Positions 23,301 through 35,630 of a stretch of DNA of 64,000 bases are shown here, in pieces. Made by a program: the position numbers and the translations under genes. The DNA comes from Asterias amurensis. Lineage: Eukaryota > Echinodermata > Asteroidea > Forcipulatida > Asteriidae. Numbering within the stretch: position 1 is the stretch's first letter; each line of letters starts with the position of its first letter. The notes under the pieces were generated by a model. It had not been told where the DNA came from and searched no databases. It saw only the letters and a list, made by a program, of their open reading frames with translations. The DNA is taken from positions 3,968,001 to 4,032,000 of the forward strand of contig NC_092650.1 of NCBI RefSeq assembly GCF_032118995.1, written 5' to 3'.

Positions 23301-26300
23301 CCCTTGTCATTGCCTTGGTGCCCATGAAATGCTCCAGTAGAAATTTACAATTTCCTCATAGGGTGCCCTTTGCCAAAGAGAAATTGCCTTGGTGCCCTTG
23401 CCCTTTCAAAAACGAAGCATACAGCCCTGATATACCTTTGGTAATCACTTTTAAAATTAATGGAAACAAAAAATGACTTGGTTAGAAGTAAAGCATCTTT
23501 CAATAGAATAAGGCATATTGAGAATCATCTCACTTAAAAAGGAACGTATTGTGGAAAAAGATAGCAGTTTTTATCGCCCGCAAATTTTCAAACCACATTC
23601 AATGGGTAAAATTTTATAAAAACATCACAATACAAGTTCTTTTGTAAAACAACAGCCACAATACACGCCGTGACTGCTATGCAAGGTGCCCGAAAGTCCA
23701 GATTCTCACAAATGATTGCACCCTCTCATGGTCAACTAAGGCCGTGTCTGAATTGGTGGCTACGGCTGCGGCTACAACCGTTGCCAGGGATGTTGCTAAG
23801 GGCGTCCTATACTTCAATGCATGATGACGCGGCGACCAAGCCGTAGCCGTAGTCGTAGCCGCCAATTCGGATCTGGTCTTACTCTTTATTTATCAGGGGT
23901 GAGAGTCATTGCTCACAAAAAGGTCAGAAACTACACATGTACATAGGATACAAATTCTGCTGATGTTCAAACCATGGCTTTTCCACCTGGGCCCTATTTC
24001 ATAGAGCTGCTAAGCACATGAATTTGCTAAGCATGAAATTTCTTCCTTGATAAAAACAGGATTACCAACCAAATGTTCATTTGTTCAATATTGATTGCTA
24101 CTGGTATTCAGCTGCTGTTCGCTTATCCTGAAAATCACGTCGAAATTTGGTTGGTAATCCTGTTTTTATCAAGGAAGAAATTTCATGCTAAGCAAATTTT
24201 TGTGCTTAGCAGCGCTATGAAATTGGGCCCTGTACGGTAACCCCTGGAGTTTTTTTTCCACTGAGCTTTTAGGAACAGTGTTCTCAGCACTAGACAAGTA
24301 GATCAAAGAGCAGGATTTTGTTAAATTATGGACAAAGTAACGGCTGATTTTCTTCACCAGGCTGAATTTTAAAAAGTCTGATTCAGATAAAAGTCTGATA
24401 AATCTCATCCCTAATTTGTATAAATAAAAAAAAAAGGTTGTCATGGTGATTCTTTAGCAGTATTACCTGAGCATGAGGTTCATGAGCTGAACTCCTTCTC
24501 CTCGTAAAAAGCGTCCCTTGTTGCTAGGCAACATCAGCGCTGAACACAAACAATTAAACAGGTTCTCCATCATCTCGTTCTCCTCTGTGCTTGTCGGGTC
24601 GTGTCTCTTGTAGACCTGTTAAAGAAACAGCAACATTTCTGAATTTGTAGAAGTTCCCTCGAACTTGTAGCCAAGGTTCATCATTCATAGGTATCTGTTT
24701 TGAATTATGGGTTTCGCTCACACCAACTTCCTATTGCATTTAATGGCAACCACACATGTACATTATGAGTAACGAGATACTATGTATCCATGAATGCTCC
24801 TCTGCATCCGGGAGTGCAAATGAGCACCACTGTATGAGATGTTTGTGTTGGGGTGTTTCCTTTGCCCACTGCAAAACATGGAGGCAGCTCGCAATTCATT
24901 GTGCATTATGTTCGCAATGCTCCTGCTGGGTGTACCTCGACATGTTATGTTTTTATTTACTCATCTACCGAGCTCAAAGTTTGTCGTACAGGGAAGTGAC
25001 TGTGTGTATACTTACAGCAAGTTGTTGCAGAAGTGTGTCAATGCCTTCCAGCTCACCGAGTAACTCTCTGTTTTCTGTGATAATCGAACAATAGAAAGCA
25101 AAAATTAGACTGGATAAGTTGCACAGTGTACAGCAGGACTGATACTATATGGAGGTAATGAAGGCAATTGGCCTTTGCCATGAAATATTCTTACTACACT
25201 ATTGGTTGGCAAACACAGTTGAGTTGTGCACTAGGCAGACGTACAAACTTGGCCAAAACACACCACTAAGATTTCTTTTTTTAAAAGAAAACCGTTTTTA
25301 ATTCTGAACATGTACCTCAAATGTGAAAACAGGGCTATTTCAAATAAATTAGCGTGGTACCGTTATTTACATATTTTCTAAACATCTGAAGCGATTATAT
25401 CTACGCAGGAAGAAGAATCTGTGTTTGGAATACACAATCTGAGAAACATTTCAACAGTCAAATTTCTCAGATTAAAATGTTTGTGAATCCCTTTCTCTAA
25501 AACCACATTCCATTGAAGGAAACTGTTTCTCAAAATCAATAGCTGCAGGGCTAAACCAAATAAATTTTTTATAGCTATTAATTTTTGGAGTAATTCCAAC
25601 AGTTACGGTATGTCCTAATATGCCCTTCCCTTTACAGAGTAACGTTGCGTTTTGTTAAATTTTTGAAACAAGAATACTTACCCTGTGTGTCTTGCAGAAT
25701 GATGGCAAGTATTTCGCTGCAGTAAAGCTTATTGGCATCAAATTGCACTTTGGGTTTGAGACGTTTCAGCAGCCACTGCATGAGGCCCTGCTGGGCTGCC
25801 TCCGCACACATCTCCGGTCGGAACTCTGTCATATTCTCAACGATTCCTGCAAGTCAAAAAGAGAGTTCAAAACACGGATGAAACACTTCATAGACCCAGT
25901 TGTCATAATCTGTTTGTGTTTAAATCAAAAAATTTCTGTTTCAGGCATGATGAAAGGTTTCCACATTGTTCATGTTTCGGGGCCATGCAATAAGTTGAAT
26001 GGCCTTATGACTTCTTTCTCTGTGACATTTGATACTCCTTATCATTAGCTGTGTCTCAGATCAATGCACAGTGGACAATGTTTTGATTCATTCTAGGGGA
26101 AATATGCGCTGGGCGGCATAATGTATTTTGCTCAGAGTGCTGGGCAAAAAGTGTGAGTCCTGGGCAGGCCTGTCCAACAACGACCACCGTGGCTACAAAA
26201 CTGGTTGCATTATGCCGGTAACTCACCCAGGGTGTTGTGGATGCCTTCTGATTCTTCTTTGACCCCTTCGTCTAATCTCTCCATGTTCTGCACTAGTGTG

Positions 26301-29300
26301 GCAACGATCTGTTCATCAAGCTGCAACAAACAGAAAGTAGTAGTAATAACAATCAGTTATTATCATGTTCGTTTATTTCCGAGTGTCTCAAAGCGTGTAC
26401 TATTACTATGACACCCATGGCTCAATGTCCCATCCGAAGGACAAAGTAATTTTGTATAAGTGCCAAAACTGGGACTCAAATCCGAGTTTGGTGCTACTTT
26501 GGTCACATCACGCCACAAATAATTCTGGTTCGGTGAAAGTAACAAGCCTTGTAGTCCAGTTAAGTGCTACTAGTCCTAGTTAAGGGCTAAGCAGGGATGT
26601 GATAGGCTGTTGAACAAAACCTGAACTGCAATCTTTTGGTCCAAACAACATGTCGATATCTTAAGAGTGCATGCCTTGGAATAGAGAGACATGATATATA
26701 CATGTACAGCTTTACAAGAAAAAACAAGGAAGTCAGGCAACAGATAAATATTTCTCTTACCAATGCGTCAACAAGGGCGCCAGCACTGTCTTCACTCTCG
26801 TTCAGGGTGTCGACATCTGTCAGCTCATGGAGAAGGTCAATGACCCCGATGGAGATATCAGTGTTCTCGTGGGTAACCAGCTGCAGGAGAGACTTGATGG
26901 CGTTCAGTTCCACCAGGTGATGGTACATATCTGGATTTGTTGCTATGACGTGAAGCTCCTGTACTGTGTCGTTTAGATCCACTTCTGATTCCATGAATCT
27001 TTGGAGTAATGAAAGACAAAGTTGATTAACAGCCATCTCTTCACCCTTCTTCCCAAGAACAGTCGTCGGTTTCACCAAACTCTTCCTAACTTAGGATGAT
27101 TAATCTTAGGACTTAGGATGAGTTAAGTACCGTATCCAAAGGCATAGGACGCATTGAACTCATCCTAAATTAGGACGAGCTACTCGTCCTATTAAACTCA
27201 AGATAAGATTAATGCTAGGGTTTGGTGAAATCGGCTGCAGGCACCACAAGTCCATGATGGTAATTCTGCAGTTATGTTTCATCGTACACAGATATCAGAA
27301 TTTATTGAATTGATGCTAAATAAAGAAACTGAGCTGCCACTTCCTTCACCAAGGAATGCTGAAGGTTTTTGGTTTTATTTAAAGCCGTAAGACGTGGGAA
27401 AGCTTAAGTGTACATGGCTCTTTGAACGTGCATTACACAACACAGGGAGCTTAAAACAAAAAAAAGGAAATTACTTCTCTGGGTTGTCTGGATATTTAAT
27501 TCTCATCTCTTGGTTTCTGTAGACCTTCTTCTCAAAGGACAGAATCAGCTTTCTCAAACTTGTATCGTCCAGGCCTGGCATCTGATGAGAAGAAGGAGAA
27601 AAATAAAAAATCATACTGTTTATTTAATAAAACCCATTGGTTATGGGCGAATGAATTAGTTTATACAAAACAATAGAACAAATGCAAGTGAAAAGAAGCA
27701 AAGCTTTTATACACAACCACTTAAAAAAAAAATTCTCAGAAGTAGTTTACTTGTCATTAGAATTAATTAACTTTAATCACTAGGTTTGTTGAACAGGTTT
27801 TCAAAAATCTAACATTATTCTTAGAATGTATTAACATATCAAGAAAAATTGTGGTTCTTCAATCAAGCGAGGTTTGGTTCGGAATAATCCAAAATCAGAT
27901 TTGAGTTGGAAGAATTTATCGTGCCTGTATTTACATGGTGTCATGGCAAACCTAACTCAATTTGTATTCAACCTAGTTTCAAATCCTACTCATTGTATAG
28001 ACGATGTGACGTGTGACATCACTTACAAAAAAGCCACCAAGCCTGGACTTCCTGCAGGCACGATTAGTATACAGCCTAATTGAAAAAATATATAAAATCT
28101 TATATTTTATGGAGATTGCACTGTCCAATTCTTATCAACTTTTGATATGATAAAAGGGGCGGATCTCAAAACTTGTCCAGCTTTTACTTTCATATGTAGC
28201 TCTTGGATTTATGTGGAAATTATGGCACAAAATGTCAACTTTCCCATATGACCAGTGTAGTATCTTGCCTGCCAGACTAGCCAAAGAATGTGCAAGGTCA
28301 CACTTATTGTAAACAAAGTTCACAGGGTCTATTGAAGTTCTGATAATCGTACCTCTGGTTCTTGATCTACCATTTGGAGGATTTTCTCTCTTTCTTCCTC
28401 CGTCATTCCTCCCTCTGGAGCTGCAGCCTCGGCCTTTCCTTGCCGTCCTTTCATCTTGCTGGGTAGAGAGGCCTTGATCCCATCGTCGCCCTGCTCATTA
28501 TTATCATCTTCATTTCCTCTCCTTCGTTTCAAGTTTGGCTTGTCTGGCTAAAATGGTGAACAGAAATAATGAAGGAAATTAAACTCTCCTACTCTCTGAT
28601 GGTGGAGCCTCTTGTTGGGCCCATCCAACACTGAAACAAAACCGGCTCAGTTGGGCCAGTGGCTCAAATTTGACTGGGCCACATTGGCTCAGTTTGTGCC
28701 ACATGGCTCAATTTGAGCTATTTGTGAACAGAGGAGCCAACATTTTTTGGCTCAAACTGAGCCTTTTTCTTTTCTCCAGTGAAAACCATTTACACGCTTA
28801 ATGTGGAAAACACTTGATTTAATGGTAAAGACTACATAGAATGTGTACAAATCAGAAGCGAAGGTTGAGGAACAGTTTCTAAAAATGGAAACTTTAAAGT
28901 GACTGCATTTTTTAAACAGTTTTTTGAAACATTTCCGTATCCTGCCACCACTTTTCATTCTTTAGTATGAAATAAATTAGTACTCATTTACTCAAATGAG
29001 AAATTTCTTTTTAAGTTTTTGGTAAAAATATTGAAAAGGTGCTGGAGGATTTTTAATACGGAAATCTTTACACACACACTTGTATGGGAGCTAGGGAAAA
29101 GTTTTTGTATAATGCCACCACTTTTTCATTCATTTTGATGAAATAAAAGTAGTTTCTCTATTCCATTTATATTATTTACCTACCTAACTAATGTAAAATG
29201 AGGAAGGCCCCCTATTTCTTTTAAAAAATTGTGAAAAAGGGGTGGCAGGATTTGGAAAGTTTTCCAGGGCTAGGGCTGGCTTCTATTGTTACAAAACGAA

Positions 29301-29525
29301 ATGAATTTACTGATGACAATTTATTTTCCTGCTGCGCAATACTGTTTATACAACATTTATCACGAAAAAGATGCAGCACGTTTTCCAATAACAAAAAAGA
29401 AAACAACACTTTACTTACTTGCATTTTCCCATTTGAAACTATTTTATTTTTTAAAAATCATAAGAACATTATTAGACAATGTGTAAAATACATACCTGGA
29501 ATGCAAGTAATTCACCAATATCCAT
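20348..29525 (-). CDS. CTNNBL1: Beta-catenin-like protein 1, complete, twelve exons
   Basis: CTNNBL1 is an armadillo-repeat nuclear protein that associates with the Prp19/CDC5L spliceosome complex and, in vertebrates, with AID. Exons, 5' to 3': 29525-29496, 28547-28353, 27581-27475, 26998-26761, 26320-26227, 25846-25682, 25074-25016, 24615-24467, 23114-22936, 22124-21946, 21234-21021, 20436-20348 (TGA). Every junction has AG/GT and a matching phase; the sum is 1698 nt, 565 residues, against 563 in human. The first exon encodes exactly MDIGELLAFQ (human MDVGELLSYQ). A basic cluster KRRR at residues 17-20 resembles the known nuclear localisation signal, followed by an acidic, variable stretch and then EEEREKILQMVDQEPE. 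The ARM region runs from about residue 90; diagnostic blocks are NMTEFRPEMCAEAAQQGLMQ and SALKVLDHAMTGAEG. The protein ends EYAGNIGDE...LLALVDKF, shorter in the linker than human. The gene is head-to-head with ENY2. Confidence 0.97.
21425..21845 (+). repeat. tRNA-derived SINE, CCACCTCTGTGGACCCCAGT family
   Basis: Head with CCCCAGTTCGAATCCCACCT (B box), body CCTGATTGCATGGGTTTGAC, ending TTAATAAACTATTCTGAAAT. Related copies: 52008-52200 and 52735-52885. In CTNNBL1 intron 10. Confidence 0.6.
22223..22612. repeat. TTAA-ended foldback, AAGGCACTGGACACTATTGG family, nested inside another repeat
   Basis: It interrupts a GGGCCCAATTTCATAGAG-family copy in CTNNBL1 intron 9: the host text reads AGAGCTGC-TTAA before and TTAA-GCACACAAACTAGC after. 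This shows a TTAA target duplication and gives a relative age. Confidence 0.85.
23740..23878. repeat. Short inverted-repeat element rich in GTAGCC
   Basis: Left GTGTCTGAATTGGTGGCTAC pairs with right GTAGCCGCCAATTCGGATCT. In CTNNBL1 intron 8. Confidence 0.7.
23989..24230. repeat. Foldback element, GGGCCCAATTTCATAGAG family, second full copy
   Basis: The arms pair over most of their length around a short unpaired centre; the terminal motif is as in the copy at 1773-2003. It lies in CTNNBL1 intron 8. Confidence 0.75.
27067..27233. repeat. Short inverted-repeat element, GGTTTCACCAAACTCTTCCT family
   Basis: Left GGTTTCACCAAACTCTTCCT and right AGGGTTTGGTGAAATC. Inner ACTCATCCTAA / TTAGGATGAGT blocks pair. 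In CTNNBL1 intron 3. A shorter copy is at 38643-38759. Confidence 0.75.
28931..29065. repeat. Foldback, CCGTATCCTGCCACCACTTT family, in CTNNBL1 intron 1
   Basis: Left TTTCCGTATCCTGCCACCAC; right end TTTTTAATACGGAAAT. A second copy follows at once. Confidence 0.7.
29088..29272. repeat. Foldback, GCCACCACTTTTTCATTCAT family, in CTNNBL1 intron 1
   Basis: Left AGCTAGGGAAAAGTTTTTGT plus GCCACCACTTTTTCATTC; right GAAAAAGGGGTGGCAGGATT and TTTCCAGGGCT. It ends about 225 bp from exon 1. Confidence 0.7.
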
Positions 29526-31011
29526 TGTTGTACTTCTTTTCTAGAATTTTTCTCAAAAAAAATACACAACACAACACTTGACAAACAGTTCAGCGATGTA
29601 CCGACATGCTTTAAAAAAGTTCAGTCTGTCACCCTGCTGTGCTTTTCCGACGAGAGTGTTGGTAAATCGCATATATGCTTATGGGGGAGACAGGATATAA
29701 TACATGATCGGTGGACTGAAAAGAACAAACTGCAAATTGAGGCCAGCCGTGTATTCAACTTAGAATCCATGCAGTTCAGTGTGGTGAAATTTCTGTCTGT
29801 ATCTGTAAACGAAAAAAAACGTATAACAAAAAGATACATCACACCAGCTTTTTGCGCATTGTAAGGATGGGATGGCTTAAGACGAATCAATGAGTTGCTG
29901 GAAATCACACTACCGGGTAATCCAGCCCTTAATCGTTGTACTTAAAGGTGTTCATGAGGAACAATGCGTCATTATGTTAATAAGACATTACCGCCTTGAA
30001 CTGCATGGATTTTTTAAGCGGCTTGCCGGCCCTTGAATCTGCGAATGGAAATTCTGGCCCAATATGCGGCTAGAACTCTGGTTGGCAATATTTCAACGTT
30101 GGTGGCGTAAACAGTGCATTTTTTGCAGAACCAACCACGCACGATCTCTTTTTGATTCTGAAATCATCATTTGATTCATTGTTGTTTACATGCTTCATAT
30201 TGCAGTGGGTGACTGATTAGTGATTGTCTACGTTTTCGCTTTGCAGCAATACTGCTGGAGAGAAATTGTGCACTGACACTGACTTCTATGCACACTGACA
30301 CTGAAAAGTGACAGTGACAGCCGAGTAACTACCTGACAGCAGTATTACTATTAAATAAGAATTTATGTTTGGCTGAATTCCCGAATTTTGTTTTGTTTAA
30401 TTAAGTTAGGTAAGTGCTGAGACCATTTCCTTCCTCCATCTGTGCTGCTGTAGACTCTTGTATTGTGTGGTTTGGATGGCTTTTATTTTGAAGGAAGCAG
30501 GAGTGAGCAAGTCCTCCTACTTGTACTTGGCAAGACCAGGCATGGATGAAGCTTTTCCTTCCTCCATGGCGAAACTGAGCTCGCTGAGTCTGACACGCCT
30601 GAGGAGTATATAAAGTGATATTTAATATTGTTATCTATTGTCAGAATCTAGTAGCAGTAACGTGGGCGCTGACTCCTCTTAATCGGTCGTACTTAACTTA
30701 GAAGTTAGGGCAGGCTACGACCGATAACAAAAACAATTCGAAAAAAGGAGTTCAACGCCGCAGTGTCTGGGTCTAGTTGGAATCCTTCCTTGATGTTGTC
30801 AAATGATGTTTTTTAATAAATAAAAAAAAGATTGATATTAACAAAAAATTGTTTTTTTTGCAAAAATTGTAGGCCTGCTTGTTGAAACTATCAAAAGGTA
30901 TCAAACATAATGGCATTATTTTAACGTAAAGTTAGACTTGGTTTGAGACTTATTTATTATTTTCTTTGCTTTCATTCATCTGCAGAAGTTTAAGTCACTG
31001 TTTTTATTGAG
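29526..31011. promoter_or_regulatory. Shared upstream region of CTNNBL1 (left) and ENY2 (right)
   Basis: The start codons of the two divergent genes are about 1.49 kb apart. An ENY2 5' UTR exon probably begins at 30986 after a TTTCATTCATCTGCAG acceptor, and a good donor (TTAG/GTAAGTGC) near 30411 could end its first non-coding exon. A cluster of CACTGACACTGAC / GTGACAGTGACAG half-repeats lies at 30271-30325, and a small inverted-repeat element at 30655-30775. No TATA box is obvious. The promoter function is inferred from gene layout. Confidence 0.55.
30655..30775 (+). repeat. Short inverted-repeat element upstream of ENY2
   Basis: AGTAACGTGGGCGCTGACTC at the left and AAAAGGAGTTCAACGCCGCA at the right; contains GGCTACGACCGATAA. 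The same family occurs upstream of CMC2 in the same orientation. Confidence 0.7.
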
Positions 31012-31746
31012 ATGGATCAAAAGTGGAAAGCCAAAGATGTCCAGATGCGTGCAACGATTAACCAAAAGCTGATAGAGACCGGAGAGAAGGAAAGGTAAAT
31101 AAGTGTCTTTTACAAATCTTGTTTTTTTGCCAACTTTGCAGAGCTACATGTACTAATAATAGTTTAAATTCAGAAGGTTTTGTGGTGTCGCTGAGTAAAT
31201 TCTCTTTCAGTAGTGATTCTGAGAAAAAGCGGTGGTTGACAACTCGGCATTTCAATCGGTATGCTCTGATCGTCTTCAGGAGAAAGTTTGAGTTGTTGAA
31301 ACGTTGAGATGTAAACCACCGATTGCTTTTTGAACTTGCACATGAACATGCTTGTGAAGTTATAAGGACTTTTTGCCAAATGTTAACATCGGTTTCCACA
31401 TTTCCGTTTCCTATAATGTCAAAATAGATTGGAAAAAAATGAAAAAGGGACAATAGTTTTGAACTCTTATTTACCTTCCTCCCACCCTGATCTTAAAATG
31501 AGATAGATTCAAGACTGTTTATTTTGTAACAGGTTGAAAGAATTGCTTCGGAACAAACTAATTGAGAGCGGATGGAGGGACGAACTAAAAGCATATTGCA
31601 AAGGTAAACAACAATCAATGGTGTTGTTGAAGATTTGTTTCTTGTAGTTAAAGGGGCTGTTTCGTCATTATAAAAGCAGCCCTGTGGCCAAGCAGAAGAG
31701 CACCGGACTTGAGCTCTGGTGTTTCTGTTCAGCCCAGCATGGGGAC

Positions 31747-31796
<50 letters not shown>

Positions 31797-33383
31797 TCGT
31801 AGTCTTATATGGCGCACGTATCTACCAAAAAAGGTACTCAAGGCTCTTAGTATTTATACAAAAAGAGAGGTTATTGAAAGTTATGAATTCTGAGGACCAA
31901 TTATGTAGCATTTTATAAGGGTTTACACGATGCTATTGCGCATTTAGCAGCCACTGCCAGGAACACCGGGGCGAATACCTTCTCTTTTCTATAAGTGCAC
32001 TGGGTTCTTTTACATGCGTTACACAACACATGGGACCAACGGCTTTAGGTCCCATCCAAAGGACGAAGCAATGGTTAAGTGTCTTACTTAAGGACACAAG
32101 TGTCCCGACTGGGGTTTCGAACCCACACTCTGCTGATCAGGACCATCAGAGTTTGAATTCGGTGCTCTTAACCCCTCGACCACGACACTTGCACTTCGAA
32201 TCCCAAAGAGTGGGCACTGAAAAAGTTAATGTCTATCCTGTTATGTTATACCCGTTGATTAATGTCGGGTCTTTTCTGATCTTTGTTATTTTCTTTTTCA
32301 GATGTTGTCAGAAGGAAAGGTTTGGATCGTGTGACGGTGGATGAGTTGGTTACGGAGATAACACCAAAAGGAAGAGGTGAGATCATGCACATCTTCGTGG
32401 GTTTGTAGCAGGCCTGATAATTCAGGAAGGCAAGACAGGCAGTTGCCTATTGTGCCCCTGGTCATTGCCTTGGTGCCCCCTTGAAATGTTCCACTAGCAG
32501 CTTACAATTCCTCACAGGAGATAAAATGCCTTTGTGCCTTTTCTATTTCTAAAAAACGAAGCATTGGGCTTGCTGTAGGTTAAGATACTGGTCCCGGTTA
32601 TAATTTCAGAATTAGTTCTATAATTCTCAGAATTATTTTTGTAAGCGCTGTGATTTAGTTTTCTAAGTAGAGGGTATTTAAAATGGTGTTTATTATTATT
32701 ATTAGTTCAGAATAATAATAATAATAATATCGAAGTCTTGTATAGCGCACGTATCTACAAAACAAGGAACTCAAGGCGCTGAGTATATACAAACTTTCAG
32801 AAAGATAGGTTATTGCAGTGATGAGTTCTGAGACCCAATTATGTAGCACCTTATAAGGGTTTAAAAGGTGCTACGGCGCGTTCAGCAGCCACAGCGAGGA
32901 ACACCGGGGCAAACCCAAGGGCTTTATGTCCCATCCGAAGGACGAAGCAATGGCTAAGATTAGTTCACCTCTTTGATGATGTGTCAGATATAAAAGAAAT
33001 TCAGGTACAAGTACGAGTCTGCGAGCTGCAGTACAAGTTTGCCATTCAACTCATTTGGCAACAGCAACTGGTCAAAAACAGGCACTGGTTTTTACAGGGA
33101 AAATGAGGTCACATTTCAAGGAAATTTGAACTTTATGCCACTCCGAGTGGCATAAAGTTCAAATTTCCTTGAAATGTGACCTCATGATATTCAGGCTAAA
33201 TAGATATTCACAATTTTGGTATGTTGTAACTATCTGTATATCTGTATAAGTAATTCAAACATAACATTTTTTTAATTGTGATTTTCATTTATTTTTTTGG
33301 GGCTAGAACTGGTACCTGATGATGTGAAGAAGGAAATGTTGCAGAGAATACAGGCATTTCTGGCCCAACAAGCGAGCATCTGA
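31012..33383 (+). CDS. ENY2: Transcription and mRNA export factor ENY2, complete, four exons
   Basis: ENY2/Sus1 is a small helical adaptor of the SAGA deubiquitinase module and of TREX-2 at nuclear pores. Coding exons: 31012-31094, 31533-31603, 32302-32376, 33307-33383 (TGA). Junction phases 2, 1 and 1 match, giving 101 residues, the same length as human ENY2. The sequence [18 protein letters not shown], then [19 protein letters not shown], then [13 protein letters not shown] matches the family through its helices, as does the end [20 protein letters not shown]. There is no extra domain. Intron 2 holds a long SINE and intron 3 a perfect palindrome. No poly(A) hexamer lies close to the stop; AATAAA-type signals first occur near 34200-34275, so the 3' UTR may be about 0.9 kb. 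Confidence 0.98.
31749..32200 (-). repeat. Long tRNA-Leu-headed SINE with (ATT)n tail, in ENY2 intron 2
   Basis: Read on the minus strand: a tRNA-Leu-like head (TGTCGTGGTCGAGGGGTTAA, B box GGGTTCGAAACCC), a body, GCCATATAAGACTACGATAT and about 16 ATT units at 31749-31796. It is the most complete copy in the window. A headless copy is at 32690-32960. tRNA-Leu-like heads also occur at 1702-1772, 43400-43500 (minus) and 55079-55170. Confidence 0.75.
33103..33185. repeat. Perfect palindrome, 41-bp arms, 1-bp spacer
   Basis: The arms 33103-33143 and 33145-33185 are exact reverse complements around a single C. In ENY2 intron 3, about 120 bp before exon 4. Confidence 0.97.
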
Positions 33384-34639
33384 TGATTGGACAATTCAAA
33401 CACCAACTCATTAGTATTCATCTTGTTGCATTAAGAGCTGTCACTAGAGGGCGCTCTGGATGCAGGTTAGGCAGAGCTGTGTTATGAGAGTTGCGACATG
33501 GAGGGACCAGTTTTCTTTGGTCACATGGTTTCTGGATGCCATTTTGTCTCCAAATGCAGCACAACCCAACGTGCAGACTAGTCTGTAAATCCGTGTTCAC
33601 CCATGATTTGTATGGACACAAAGTGGCTTCTAATTGCAAGTTGTTGTAACTCTCCCAATATACGGCTCTAATGTTAGGAAATGTATGTATTTTTCAATAT
33701 TTTTCTGTGGTTGTAATGAAAGTGAAACAGTAAGTCATGTATGTAGGAGAGATATTCATGTTCTTAAATCAGAACCATTCCAAATTAGTTTGGTATATTT
33801 ACCTTGCATTATTAGTGGGGATGGGGAGCTACATGAAGGTATAGGCATGCAACTATACAGTTTGTTAAAACAAAAAGAGAGGAAAAATCCATGCTCAGCT
33901 GGACTGTTTTGTGTTTTTCAATTTTCATTGACGAAACTGAGAACCAAAATGGATGGTACATTTCTTTTTGTCATTTCATGCTAATAATTATTTTTGAGTA
34001 ATTACCAGTAGTGTCCAGTGCCTTGACTCTTGCAGGGCCACATCAAGTTTCCTCTGGAAAGGGGGGCACTTCTTTATGAGGCAATTTTAATTTGTATTGG
34101 AACTTTGCGAAGGGCACCACAACAAAAGCACAAGGCACGGGGGCAATTGCTGTTGGTGCTGTGGGTTATTTAGAGGTCTGTGAATGCCCTGACAGTTGTA
34201 ATAAACAGATGACAGAAACAACAAATTGGTCAAGTAACTGTTTATGACTTGTGGTTAGTATTTTGAACTTTGAATAAAGGTTGGAATTTTTCTAGCGTCA
34301 GGCACACAACGCAATTGTAATTCTAGTTATGTATAACCCAATCAAAGGAATTTTCTCTTGACATAAATAAACATTAGTCAAATAATTATTTTGTTATAAT
34401 TGTGCTTAAAACTTTGAACTTTTAATAATTGTTGGGATTGTATTGCTAAAGCAAAATTAAAAAGTGTGCTTGATCTAGAAATGACATCACCCCCACTCAA
34501 TATGTTGGAATTAATCAATAATCTACTAACAATACTATTGTCATTTTTATAGTACATGTAATATTAAAGGGGCACATTGCCTTCAAATCTCTCAAAATGT
34601 TGCTGTTTGGATTTACTACTTAAACCCCTACAGTGTGTT
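33384..34639. other. ENY2 3' UTR and intergenic sequence
   Basis: No further gene seen. A fragment of a TTAA foldback lies at 33962-34026, and candidate poly(A) signals occur near 34200 and 34272. Confidence 0.4.
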
Positions 34640-35024
34640 TTAAAGGCAGTGGACACTATTGGTAATTACTCAAAATAATTATTGCATAAAACCTTACTTG
34701 GTAACAAGTAATGGGGAGCTGTTGATAGTATAAAACGTTGTGAGAAACAGCTCCCTCTGAAGTAACGTAGTTTTGGAGAAAGAAGTAATTTTCCACAAAT
34801 TTGATTTTGAGACCTCAGAATTAGTTTTGAGGTCTCGAAATCAAGCATCTGAAAGCACACAACATGAGGTGACAAGGTTTTTTTTCTTTTTTTTTATTAT
34901 TTCACAATTTCGACGACCAATTGAGCTCAAATTTTCACAGGTTTGATATTTTATGTTAATGTTGAGATACACCAAGTGAGAAGACCCGTCTTTGACAATT
35001 ACCAATAGTGTCCAGTGTCTTTAA
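34640..35024. repeat. TTAA-ended foldback, AAGGCACTGGACACTATTGG family
   Basis: Full length, both TTAA ends, downstream of ENY2. A terminal fragment of the same family is at 33962-34026. Confidence 0.8.
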
Positions 35025-35630
35025 TGAGTGAGTAGTGATTACAAATACACAAATTTGCCTCTTGAGATACACTCAGTGAAAATACCGGGTACTTTTTTGT
35101 GGAATCAAACGTTTGGTTTTGCAAAATTTTAAGTAGCAGAATGTGTTGTTGTAAAACTACAAACAAAAAACCACCAAAACAGAAAAGAGAGATAATGGCT
35201 GATGGATGTGAAAAGGTAGATTGTTCCATAATGTAGGTGCGCTGACTATGAATGCTTATTGGCCGTATCCCATGTAGGTGCGGGGTACAGGGGACAAGCA
35301 CAAATGGGAAGTAGAAGAAGATTGTAGACTGCGAGAACTGTTGGCTTTATTTGAAATAATATATGAACATCGACTGTTTGCGTTAATCATCAACAAAACT
35401 TTTTATTAAATATATGCTTATAATATAACATAAACTTACAATAATTACATTCATAATGAAAATTTTACAATGGACCATTTGTCATTCTGGTGAGTTGTCT
35501 TGTGAAGTGTGACCTAGTTGTACATATTGACACAATTTCAGGTCTCAAGTTCCATCTTTTAAAGGACAAGGCCATTTTCATTTTGGGAAAAAGGGCAGTT
35601 CAACAAGCCATTTTGAGATGTGCTGGACAC

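Noticed and set aside
31740-31800. Poly-Asn stretch in an open frame
   Set aside because: It is the ATT tail of a SINE read in one frame.
34666-34875. Frames with similar peptides (REPFLTMFYTINLSPLL type) here and at 19442, 22092, 37096, 53680 and 54441
   Set aside because: They recur only because they lie in copies of one TTAA foldback; the frames differ in length and have no gene context.
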